DNA from: Bondarzewia mesenterica
Taxonomy: Eukaryota > Basidiomycota > Agaricomycetes > Russulales > Bondarzewiaceae
Assembly: GCA_004802705.1 (NCBI GenBank)
Contig: SGPL01000479.1
Coordinates: forward strand, 5,152-25,282
Reading direction: 5' to 3'
Length of the DNA: 20,131 nucleotides
The notes beneath the pieces are model-generated. The model worked only from the letters and a program-made list of their open reading frames with translations. It had not been told where the DNA came from and searched no databases. The position numbers were made by a program, and so were the translations under genes. Below, piece after piece: positions 8,273 to 17,157 of this stretch (position 1 is its first letter; each line of letters opens with the position of its first letter).

Positions 8273-9763
8273 TTATTTCCCTCTTTTAATAACTATAATT
8301 GTTTCATCTTTTTTAATCAAACGAACTTGACTGATTGGGGAGTCACTATAATGCATTCCAGTTTCATCTTTAGTTTTAATTGGTGCTTCGCAAGAAAAAT
8401 TCGTGTGCATTTCTCTTTAGGTTTGCTAGATGAGTATTCTGATATTTCGCGATATTGTATTCAAGTCATTGCATGTCCTCGTTAATTACCTGTACACTTT
8501 CAATCTCATTTAAATCTCCTCCAAAATGCACGTGGGCTAGGTGGTCAACAACATCGTAATAACTATCCTCGTGATTCATTAACAACACGTCTTTTGCTAA
8601 AGCAGAATTTTGGTTTGAATTATCCAAATCTGCGTTAGAATGACTTTGACATCATCTCCAATTGGGAATAAAACCTCTGCTTTAGCAACAGCAGTGGGGA
8701 ATTTTTGAACATTATCACTGGTTAAAGGTGTTAAATCTTGGTTTAGTAAAGGTAGATCAGATAAAATATCCTTAGCGGATTTATTCTCTTCAAAACCTCC
8801 GGGTATAATTAATTTTTCACTTGATGGTTTATAAATATACGAAAATTTGGGATTTTTTCTATCAGGCCCTGTGTCTGGTTCACTATCTGATCACGCAACT
8901 TGCTCCATTGCAGTTTTTGCAGATAAATCTAAATATGTGTCTGGCGAAGCCTTTTGGTTGGACTTTGGGGTGGTGATACCTCTAATCTTTTTTTTTAATG
9001 CATCTTTAAAGGAGTCTAACAGATTTCTTTTTGTTTGTTGTTCCTCTCGCCCAAGGGCGGCAGCTGCTTTATGATTTTTTGATACTAAATCAAAAAGTTT
9101 TTTTTATCTTCTTTTAATTCCACATTAAAAAATTTTTGTATCATCTTTTGATTCGAAATCAAAAAGTTTTCTCATGACTAAATTTTAAAGGAGGTGTTTG
9201 TAAATTAACGGTCTCAGAGGTATTTTTATTATCATTATCTTCGTTTGAAGAATCATAATTAAGTATCTCATTAACAAATCTTTTATAGTCCTCGTCTTTT
9301 GTTGCTAATCAATCCTCATAAGCGGTAGGTGATATAGACTTATTTTTTTCGATGGCATCTTTAATTACCTGAGTCATTATACTGATATCTTCATCTTTTA
9401 ATTTTTATTTTCCAGCGCTCCGCTGGCTCCGCCCTTTGTAAAACTTCATATTTATCAATTTGCGCTTCAAGAATATTTACTCTTCTCCCGAATTCTTCTG
9501 TTGATATTTCTTCTGGTTGAACAGATTGACCTTTATCTATTACTCCCTCTGCGGTTGTGTCAGATTCTACTACTCCAAAAAGACGATCATAAAATTTTAT
9601 CATTTTTTTTTGCGGTAGCGCATCCGCCTTTGTAAGTTTTATCATCTAGTTTTATTGAACTTGGACTTGAACTAGAACTACTGTCACCTTTTTTTTAAAA
9701 GCGGCGTAGCCGCCTCTTTATCCGCGTCAAAAATGTCAGTTGGGTCATCATCATCACTCCCTC

Positions 9764-9871
9764 CAAGGGCGGAGCCAGCCCCTAATAAATTTTTATATAT
9801 AAAAATTTATAAACCCCTCCCCCCCGCCTATGGCGAGAGGGGAGGAAGGGAGGAGGGGGCGGCGTGTTTTC
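9764..9871 (+). repeat. G/C-skewed hairpin repeat, copy B (inside the broken gene)
   Basis: It is the same unit as 3309-3416, with a slightly shorter central AT palindrome. On the minus strand, coding resembling DEISPYLK lies on one side and GGSDDDDPT on the other, so this repeat landed inside an ORF. Comparing flanks with copy A gives sharp borders near aagggcggagcc and gtgttttc. Confidence 0.88.
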
Positions 9872-9962
9872 AAATATGGACTGATTTCATCTCAGTGTTC
9901 ATACCCTGCTCAAATAAGCCCGAACAACAGACCTAGCAAAATAGCAATAAACCAATGTTTTT

Positions 9963-10026
9963 GCTTCGCCGCTTCGCCGCTTCGCCGCTTCGCCGCTTCG
10001 CCGCTTCGCCGCTTCGCCGCTTCGCC
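9963..10026 (+). repeat. Tandem array, eight copies of gcttcgcc
   Basis: Eight perfect 8-bp units total 64 bases. On the minus strand the array falls between coding for EPFYW and a hydrophobic helix KHWFIAILLG. Because 64 is not a multiple of three, the helix is thrown out of frame. The unit is related to the cttcgc-type dispersed GC motif, so this looks like expansion of an inserted repeat by replication slippage. Confidence 0.95.
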
Positions 10027-10517
10027 AGTAAAATGGTTCCGAATCTTCATCACTTCTGTCTTTAATTTTTAATATTTCGGAAATTTTACTTTCCTTAACT
10101 TGATCTTTAATTTCATTTAATTTTAAAACTGAGGCACCTCAAATGGTTACTGAAACATATCCTAAAATTGAATTGAAAAAATTTAATACCAATTCAAAAA
10201 TTGGATATAGTGTCAACCCGAATTGGTCAAAATAGTTTACACTGAAAATTGTAAGCATAATTCAATTAAAAAATGTTTCAAATTCTTCTAAATCAAGAAA
10301 AATTTTTAAACAATTTAATAAGTCATGCAACAATTACTAATGATTTAATAATTGTTGTATATTTAGAAATTTGTTCGCTTAAATAGTAAAACATTTTTAA
10401 TTTACTATTGCTTGAATGATTCAACATATTGATTAATTCAGCTTTGCTGAATTTGTTAGCTTTGATTTTATTACTCTTTAATCTCAAGTAATTTGATATT
10501 AACTTTGAATATCTCAT

Positions 10518-11060
10518 ATAATTTTTTTTTATATAAATTTAGGATATTATAATAGCGTCTAACGCCAGGCCGTGATTTAAAAACGACCTCCCCCCAGGGG
10601 AGGGGTTAGTGTAAATAACACATACAATTTACACCCATAATCTTTTAACAATTATATTTAAAATTTTAATTAAATAGTATGATAACTATTAAAAAATTTT
10701 TTACTTTCGTAAAAATACACTATATTTGAAACAATATTTTAAACAGAATCGAACTGTTTTTTCTCTTACATTAAAAGAAAACCAAAAAAATATAATCATT
10801 TTGTTTATAATAAAAAAAAAAATAAATCTATAAATTAAAAAATAATTCATTTACTTTTAACTTTTTGTAAAAGATTACAAAAACTATTTATTAAAAACAA
10901 AAAATTCAATAATATATTAAATTAAATATTTGTTTTATTTGTTTATTTTTCTTTGTGTGTACTTCACAAAGTTTAACCCGATTAATATATAAATCTAAAA
11001 CAGTTTTAGTCGTTTATATAAAAGTAATACAATTATTTATAAACGATTGTAGTTATATTT
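10518..11060. other. Hairpin-rich intergenic region
   Basis: There is no gene, but a series of perfect stem-loops is present: cctcccc/ggggagg near 10588-10606; gtgtaaat/atttacac near 10611-10636; tttttac-tttc-gtaaaaa 10698-10715; aaacag/ctgttt 10741-10759; tttttgtaa-aaga-ttacaaaaa 10862-10883; ctaaaa-cag-ttttag 10995-11009; and tcgtttata/tataaacga 11010-11018 with 11038-11046. The last two lie just upstream of the small membrane gene and may form its leader. Confidence 0.7.
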
Positions 11061-11089
11061 GGTTTAACACCAGCTCAGCCAGACTGGAG

Positions 11090-11398
11090 ATGTCAGTTCA
11101 ACCCTGATCAATCGTACATGAACACATTATTGTTATTTTTTTTACAATTACGATTGTATTTGCTTTTCTAAGATTTGCTGCTTTAAACCATGAATTCAGC
11201 AGTCATCCATCTAGATTAATTGGCTTAAGTGTATTCTGTGCCGTTGTGATAACTCTTATCACAATTCATATTCAGACAATTGGATTAGGCTCAGGGTTGT
11301 ATTCATTGTTAATCTATTTACCATTAATATATATAATTTTGATAACCGCATCAATTTATATATCAAATTCCTCCAGTGGCGGTAGAACAAAATTCTAG
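11090..11398 (+). CDS. Small three-helix membrane protein
   Basis: It is visible only with TGA as Trp: ATG 11090 begins MSVQPWSIVHEHIIVIFFTI and the frame runs 102 codons to TAG 11396-11398. Three hydrophobic helices lie at roughly residues 8-28, 42-62 and 65-88, separated by short polar loops (AALNHEFSSHPSR, QTIGLGSG). The tail is Ser/Gly-rich and basic (NSSSGGRTKF). Codons use more G and C than neighbouring ORFs, suggesting a different history. The frame is open upstream for some codons but ATG 11090 is the first ATG. Two hairpins sit in its leader. It is not recognised as a standard respiratory subunit; it is an integral membrane protein of unknown function. Confidence 0.6.
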
Positions 11399-12161
11399 AA
11401 AATAAAAATAACATAATAAATTGTGATTTACTATTGATTATAAGTCTTATATAATAAACCAATCCTAAAACTATAAAAATACTCTAAAATGAGTCTAATG
11501 CCCCCATTTTTCCATTTCCCTCCGAAGGAGCCCACGGCGTTTAGCATTTATTTTTCTAATTTTTTTTTTGTGTAAACAAAAAAAATAAGCCAGCGAAAGA
11601 ATTTTTGACCTTACACAATTACATTTAATTTTTTTAAATTTATTTTTCTCTTGCGAAGCCAGTCAGCGTTTTATTTATTTTTTTTTGATAAAAACACGCC
11701 GCCCCCTCCTCCCTTCCTAGCGAAGCAAAAAAAAACAAAATTAGAAGCAACAAAATATTATTTTCTAGATCCTTTTTTTCAAAAATCTTATAATAATATA
11801 ATAAAATATAATAAAATAAAGATAGTTTATAAATTTTGTTCATTTATAAAAGTAGAAAGTATTATTTTAAATAATTACTTATCTGAATTGATCTTAAAAT
11901 TTATAATATAAATTTATAAATTTATATTTAAAAAAAATTTTGCTTAAGATCACTTTATAGATGATCAATAAAATTTTTTAATTTTAAATTATCACTAAAT
12001 TTTCATGTAATTTCCTCTAATTTTGTTTTGCTCGCCTATGGCGGAAGCAACAAAAAAATAATTAGGCTAATTTTACCTAATTAATAAAATTTGGAAAAAC
12101 GAGTGTAATTTAGCTTTGTCACATTAACTTTACAACAACAAACTTTTTTTATTTTATTTTA
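11399..12161. other. Intergenic region, truncated repeat and AT hairpins
   Basis: No gene was seen; open frames here are shadows of AT-rich or repeat DNA. At 11692-11722 lies a truncated copy (D) of the G/C-skewed hairpin repeat, ending in agcgaagc instead of the second arm. AT inverted repeats occur around 11903-11935. The last 60 bases (T-rich, with tttagcttt, aactttac and acttttttt) match the leader of the 4715 gene and are probably the 12162 leader. Confidence 0.6.
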
Positions 12162-13472
12162 ATGATTACACTTAAAGTACTTTTCATAATCTCTTTTATT
12201 TTTGCTATATTAATTGATACTGTAGTTAAACAAAATTATTTAGGTTCTACCTTTAAAAAATATTATTTTTCATTTACTAATCTTTCTTATTTTTCTATGT
12301 CACTTATTTTATTTGCATTTTTATTCTCTATTTTTAGCTTATTAACTTGGTTTGGATTTGATTTATCTATCTTATTTATAGCTGATGATTCCCCTTATTC
12401 ACATTCTTATACAATTGATTTGTTCTCTAACGTTCTACCCTCAGGAGATAGAAATGATAGTCTCCCTATGGATCCTGTCAGATGGTGACCTAGTGGAGTT
12501 CCTCAAGGATGGACTATAGTGGGAACAGCTTTAGCAACATTTGGTGCTTTAAGTAGAATACCAGGCGTTTCGCCTAGAGCCAGATTTTTAGGAGCTTTAG
12601 GTAGCGCCGGTGTTACAGCTAGTCAAATTACTTATCATTCTGCTGTAGAAAACTCTGTAGGTTTTAATAGATTAATGTGGGGTTTCTCAGAATATAGAAG
12701 AACTGGTGCCTGGCCTAGTATAGATCAAATTGCTAACAAAATTACTGATACACAAGTAAATGATTTTGCTATTGAAGCGGTTAAACACGCTGATAAGTCA
12801 ACAGTTGAAAGTATTGTTAATGAGGTTAGTGGTAATGGCTTTTTACCTTCATCAAATTTTGATTTCTCAGATTTTATTAATAAATTAATTGATTTAATTT
12901 TTAAAGAAACAATGCAAGTATTAAAACCTGTGCAGGTTCAAGGTTTTTTTGATGATTTAATTGGACAAAGAATGTTTATAGAAATTATTCTTTTTATTTT
13001 GTGTATTAGTATAATCTTATTATTTATATTCTTTATTTTTAATTTAATATTTTTATTTAATAAAGATAAAATTATTAAAATATTTAACAATAAATTTATT
13101 ACTTTTTATGTGAAGTATCAGGCTTTTTTAAGTTGGATTACTTTATTTTTTATACCTATTTTTATTTTTACAGGTTTATTTACTTTATGTCATGGTCTAC
13201 ATTGATTAGTAACTAATCAAATACCTTATGAATCTTTAGAGGTTGATTTACATAAGTTTATATCTTCTTCATATTTTTTACCTCTAATTTTAACTTCTAA
13301 TAAAATTAAGATTTCTAATAATAATAACAATTATTATAATACAATTAAAAATACCCTTAATCCCCTTTTCCTAAGTAAAATTTTTAAAGATTATCTCGCG
13401 GTAGCGGGCCTCCTTTATTTTTTTGGCTCCGCCTCGCCTTCGGCGGTTGTTTTTTGTTTTTTTTGCTTCTAG
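12162..13472 (+). CDS. Family-B membrane protein with Ala/Gly-rich core, intact
   Basis: Under the standard code this is two pieces; with TGA as Trp it is one frame of 436 codons (Trp at 12486 and 13204). Residues 1-75 hold two hydrophobic helices shared with the 4715 gene (NYLGSTFKK.Y, FSIFSLLTW.G.DLSILF). An Ala/Gly-rich core follows (GTALATFGALSRIPGVSPRA, FLGALGSAGVTASQ), then a soluble part (WGFSEYRRTGAWPSIDQIAN), and near residues 265-350 two strong helices (FIEIILFILCISIILLF; WITLFFIPIFIFTGLF). The last 30 or so codons run into the GC-rich repeat that also occurs at 2251, so the original C-terminus was replaced. It is likely an inner-membrane protein of a plasmid-like cassette; function unknown. 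Confidence 0.7.
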
Positions 13473-14342
13473 CTCCTTCTTGCGTAGCCACAAAGGCGTT
13501 TTTTTGTTTAAAAACAAACAAAATAAAATAAACACACAAAATTAGGAGCCAGCGTAGCATTTTTCTTCGGATAGAGTAGCCTTGTCTTAATTTCTGTAGC
13601 TATTCAAACGAAATATTTTTAATAATAAAAAAAGTACCCCCCTAATATTACAATAATAATAATATTTTCCTAGCTCTGGCTTCGCAAGAAGGAGAGCAAG
13701 GGCGCGGGTTTTGAAACATTTTAGTGCGGAGCGTTATAAATTTAAAAAGCGCCTAGGCCAAGAAAGAGTCTTTTTCTCGCGCAGGCTGCTCTTTCAGACA
13801 GAGAAATATTAATTTGTAAATCCTTAAAAACAAAAGGCGGATGCGCTACCGCAACAAAGTATAAAATATTGTGAAATCCTATAATTTTTAAAANTTTTTT
13901 AAAATTTAAGANTANTTTAAAAATTTGTAAAGAAATTAAAAGTAGTATAAATAATTTTAAATACTAATTATAAATTTGCCTATTAGTGGTTTATAATTAA
14001 TCCTAAATGACTGTGTTTAGAAAGCTTGGAGAAGATATTAGTACAGTAGAATTGACTAACTACAAAGTCTAAATATTAAAGCCAAACAACAAAATTAATA
14101 TTATTAGGCTTTATATAAATATAAAAGAATATGTATATTATTAACTTTTTTTTATTTATCCTTCTCCTAAATTTATTAGTTAAGTAATAATTACTTAAGT
14201 AATAGATTAAATTCTAATATCGCTGCAGAGCCAAAAACAAAAAATAGTAGGCGAGGGAGCGATAACACAGAATTTAGTTTTTTTTTTTTTTAATTTCTGG
14301 TGGTTCTATCTTTCACTATAAAAACTAATTCTAAAAATTAGA
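13473..14342. repeat. Intergenic repeats, including inverted repeat partner B (13580-13670)
   Basis: No gene was seen. 13464-13513 repeats the block at 2251-2297. 13580-13670 is the inverted copy of 3527-3617. GC motifs follow (cttcgcaagaagga, ggcggatgcgctaccgcaac). N's at about 13894-13914 mark poor sequence. A stretch at 13990-14125 of balanced composition has the local stem aaagcc/ggcttt and may be a remnant RNA, but I could not assign it. ttaagtaa/ttacttaa near 14180 is a small palindrome. Confidence 0.6.
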
Positions 14343-14364
14343 CAATTGATTATAAAATCAATTG
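14343..14364 (-). terminator. Perfect hairpin downstream of dpo
   Basis: caattgatt-ataa-aatcaattg is a 9-bp stem with a 4-base loop, about 40 bases beyond the dpo stop on the coding strand. It could act as a transcript-end or processing signal. The position is suggestive; the function is inferred. Confidence 0.4.
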
Positions 14365-14404
14365 GGAAGATGATAATTTTTTAAATTATAAAGAATTAAA
14401 CATC

Positions 14405-16425
14405 TTATTTCACTTCTTTTTGGTGATTGATAACAAAGGGTGTTGTATCTATTAATAAATTATTTTTATAAATTAACTTACGTTTATTTTCTGTGGCTTG
14501 AAGAGTATAAATTTGTTCTTTAATAGTTATATTACCTTCTTCAATAGAACTAAATCATTTATCATGATTTAAAATTAATTTATTATCTTTAATTAATAAA
14601 TCTTTTAATAATGCAAAAGAAACATTATACTTTAAAACCTTTAATTTTTGTTATTTCTTTGGTTTTATTAGAATATAAACCGCTATAAACTTTAGGTGCT
14701 AAAAATACAACTTCATCGAAAATATATTCTAGTTTAAATTGACCCAGTTCAGGACCAAGAAATTTAGGATCTAAAGGTCTGTCAATATCCATACTATCAG
14801 TATCTTCATAAAATCAATTAAAATCATTTGTTTTAAATTGACTCATATGTACTCTAGCACAAGATGTAATAGCTGCTGCAATACCAATAGAAATATTAAA
14901 GGTAGTATAATTATCTAATAAAAATTTTATCTATCTTATTATTATCAAAAAATGATATTAATGATTTATTATTATCTAAATTAATTACTTCACTAATTGA
15001 ATAATTATCAATAAAATCATAAAGTTCATTATCTTCAATAATATTATGACTATTTTGTATAAAATTCATTCCAAATTTACCATATAAACTATTCATTAAT
15101 AATTTACTAATTAAATACATAGGATCATTTTTATTATGGCNTTTTTTTAATTCCATAAAGATCATTAATAAAATCACTAAAAATATCTCCTTGATCAAAT
15201 AGATATCCACTTAAAATTTTAAATTTATAACCGAAATTTATAGCATTTTCCATTTCTAAACTAAAAATCATATCTTTCCATGTTCCTAAAGGAGCTACAG
15301 TTCTTAAACCACCATTAGTCTTTACTTTTGTTTGTAAAATTGGCATATTTAAATTATCTGGTGCTGTAATTTCTACTTCAACAAATCCAAAAGCATTAGG
15401 ATCTATTGCTGTAATACTCCCCTTGGAAAAAAGTTATATTACCTATAGGCATAGGAAAAGTTTTCATAACAAAAGGATATAATGAATTAATATCATATCT
15501 AAATATATTTTGACCATAAGGTTTATAAACATCTGTATGCCCTCCAGTATATCCAGATCTAATATCATTAAAAATTTGACCAGATAATAAAGGTATTTTA
15601 TGATCTTTAAGATACTTACATCTAAAGATCCCAAAGGCTAAAGAAGGTAAAGTCGGAAATCTATGAATATTCAAATTAAAATAATCAAAAATAAAATTAT
15701 TAAATTTATCAATAATTTGATATAGAGTTTTACAGTCTTGTTCACAATATTTAATAGTTTCATCTTTTAAGTTTCAATCTTTACTTTTAAAATTTTGGCA
15801 ATATTCATTATATTCATTCTCAGTTATATCATTAAAATAGTTAAAATTAGGAACTATTCCTTCATATAATAAAGAGATATCTATATTATTTACAAATGAA
15901 TAAGGGAATAAACCCTTATTTTCCACTTGAAAATAAATAGCTAATTTTCTTAAAGAAACAGGTAAAATTAAATATGAATCGGTAAAATTGATTTTATATT
16001 TTTGTGGTGCATTCGGCGTAGCTACCGCTGCGTTATAAAATCTAAGTTCCAAATCAATCATTTTACCATCTTTAATTATAGGCTTAAGATGAGTATTATT
16101 AAATGAAGTTAAAATTTTTAATAAGAATATACCATCAAAATTACTTAAATTATGAACATAGACTTTAAATTTATCATATTGAAGTTTCATAATTGAAGTT
16201 ATAGCTATTTTAAGCATTTCATTTGAATCTTTATAATCAGTTAAATAAAATGTCATTAATTTAATACCATCAAAAACGCGGCCGCCGTAGGCTCCTTCGG
16301 AGAGAAATACAATAAGGAGTAATAATATTATCTATTTTTCTAGTTTCAATATCTAAAGTCATAAATTTATTATTTAAATTTTTATCTACTTTAAGAGGTT
16401 TTATAAATGAAGTTTTTCTAATCAA
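14405..16425 (-). pseudogene. dpo: Protein-primed family-B DNA polymerase of a linear mitochondrial plasmid, frame-broken
   Basis: It would replicate a linear plasmid by protein priming. Motifs in order are Exo I LDIETR (about 16340-16357), Exo II HNLSNFDG (16131-16157), Exo III YCEQD (about 15735-15749), the YTGG motif linking exonuclease and polymerase (15540-15551), motif A DINSLYP (about 15474-15494), motif B KLLMNSLYG (about 15079-15105), motif C YEDTDSM (14790-14810) and KVY (14685-14693). All catalytic motifs are intact, yet the frame breaks at a GC-rich insertion (about 16276-16303), a G-run (about 15420), an N (15141), near 14925 and near 14645. TGA is Trp. The N-terminal terminal-protein part is missing; a hairpin repeat at 16483-16577 lies where it should be. 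It is an integrated, probably inactive copy, or an active one with sequencing errors. Confidence 0.92.
16276..16303 (-). repeat. GC-rich insertion in dpo between Exo I and Exo II
   Basis: ctccgaaggagcctacgg and gcggccgcg sit between coding for TPYCISL and FDGIKLMTFY, which would otherwise join smoothly. It contains the self-complementary ctccgaaggag found at other sites in the window. The insertion shifts the frame. Confidence 0.8.
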
Positions 16426-16482
16426 TTACCTTAATTAAATTTTAATGCTTTTTTAGTGTTTTTGCTGCTCTGGCTTCGCAAG

Positions 16483-16577
16483 AAGGAGCCGCCCCCTCCT
16501 CCCTTCCTCCCCTCTCGCCATAGGCGGGGGGGGAGGGGTTTATAAATTTTTTTATATATAAAAATTTATTAGGGGCT
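16483..16577 (-). repeat. G/C-skewed hairpin repeat, copy C (reversed)
   Basis: This is the reverse complement of the unit at 3309-3416 and 9764-9871, with gccccctcctcccttcctcc, then the G-run and the AT palindrome. On its outer side it is joined to cttcgcaagaaggagc, another common motif. It lies where the 5' part of dpo would be expected. Confidence 0.88.
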
Positions 16578-16952
16578 AATTTTTTGTTGTTTAAACAAAA
16601 AAAAATAACAGACAGATATTTATATTTTATTATTATTATTATTATTTTAATTCTCATTAATTAGATTTTTCTATTAATTCCTTCTTTTATCATCAATTTT
16701 ATTATTTTTAATAATTTTAATAATTAAATTTAACATTTCCGGGGTAGATTACGCAACTAAATTGGGGGATTGCTTCGCTAGGGCTGAGTAATAGAATTTT
16801 TAAATAAATAGTGCATTTTTATTAATTTTGCTATATTTTATCAAATAGATTTTTCCGTTTTTTAAACATTTTAGGAATTATAAATTAAAAGGGGGGAGCC
16901 ATTGTTCTTTTAATATAAAAGTAAATATGTAAATTATATATTGTAAATTTTA
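16578..16952. other. Intergenic, AT-rich
   Basis: Runs of att and simple AT repeats (16626-16645) occur with a few GC motifs (ttgcttcgctagg). No gene or RNA was seen. Confidence 0.5.
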
Positions 16953-17147
16953 TTATTTATTTTTTAATTTAAATAATAGAACTAAAAAACTCCTAATTAG
17001 TTTATGAAATCATATTCTTTTTGAATTTAATTATAATTTGATTACTTTAAATATAATACTTGTTTTATTAATTAATTAACTCTTAATAATTTAGTAAAGT
17101 AACATAAAATAAAAATAATTAAGTAAAAGAGTAAACTTGACCAAACA
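16953..17147 (+). promoter_or_regulatory. Conserved 5' leader of the family-A genes, copy 2
   Basis: It matches 5338-5514 block by block. The stem ttacttta (17042-17049) with taaagtaa (17095-17102) corresponds to the longer stem in copy 1, while the loop sequence is quite different. This is the pattern expected of a conserved structured leader or of a duplicated promoter region. Confidence 0.55.
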
Positions 17148-17157
17148 GTTTTTTATT

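Larger units (their letters stand above)
8273..10517 (-). pseudogene. Large membrane-anchored plasmid-type ORF broken by repeat insertions
   Basis: From ATG 10517 (MRYSKLISNYLRLKSNK) a coding track can be followed for about 2.2 kb to TAA 8273-8275 by changing frame. In order it holds a basic N-terminus, hydrophobic segments (IIKSLVIVAWLIKLF; IMLTIFSVNYF; ILGYVSVTIWGASVL), a charged coil, another helix (HWFIAILLGLLFGLIWAGYE), Asp/Ser-rich linkers, and long acidic, coil-like soluble stretches ending QVRLIKKDETIIVIKRGK. TGA is Trp throughout. Frame breaks coincide with GC-rich repeats at about 8384-8396, 9411-9437, 9608-9632, 9701-9713 and 9764-9871, and with an 8-bp tandem array at 9963-10026. 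Others lie at an A/T run (10268-10273), near 8650-8690, and in an imperfect duplication at 9084-9175. The family is not recognised. Confidence 0.6.

Noticed and set aside
8847..9074. Plus-strand ORF of 75 codons
   Set aside because: It lies opposite the better-supported minus-strand coding track of the 8273-10517 gene and has no protein-like features of its own.
9733..10072. Two overlapping plus-strand ORFs with repeated Arg-Phe-Ala-Ala-Ser-Pro-Leu-Arg-like residues
   Set aside because: They are artefacts of the hairpin repeat and the 8-bp tandem array.
10741..10815. Possible minus-strand tRNA (aacag-ttcgatt-ctgtt looks like a T arm)
   Set aside because: No matching acceptor or D arm could be found, and the apparent anticodon would be AAU, unlikely in mitochondria. 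It is kept only as a hairpin.
11259..11462. Minus-strand ORF of 67 codons
   Set aside because: It is antisense to the 11090 gene, whose plus-strand frame has a clear three-helix pattern and TGA-Trp.
11640..11911. ORFs on both strands
   Set aside because: Both run through the truncated hairpin repeat and simple AT sequence; the residues are low complexity.
13990..14125. Possible RNase P RNA or group I intron core
   Set aside because: Only loose resemblance to conserved boxes (agaaagcttgg, gaagatatta); the long-range pairings could not be built.
16442..16657. Minus-strand ORF of 71 codons
   Set aside because: It is composed almost entirely of the hairpin repeat copy C and an ATT repeat.
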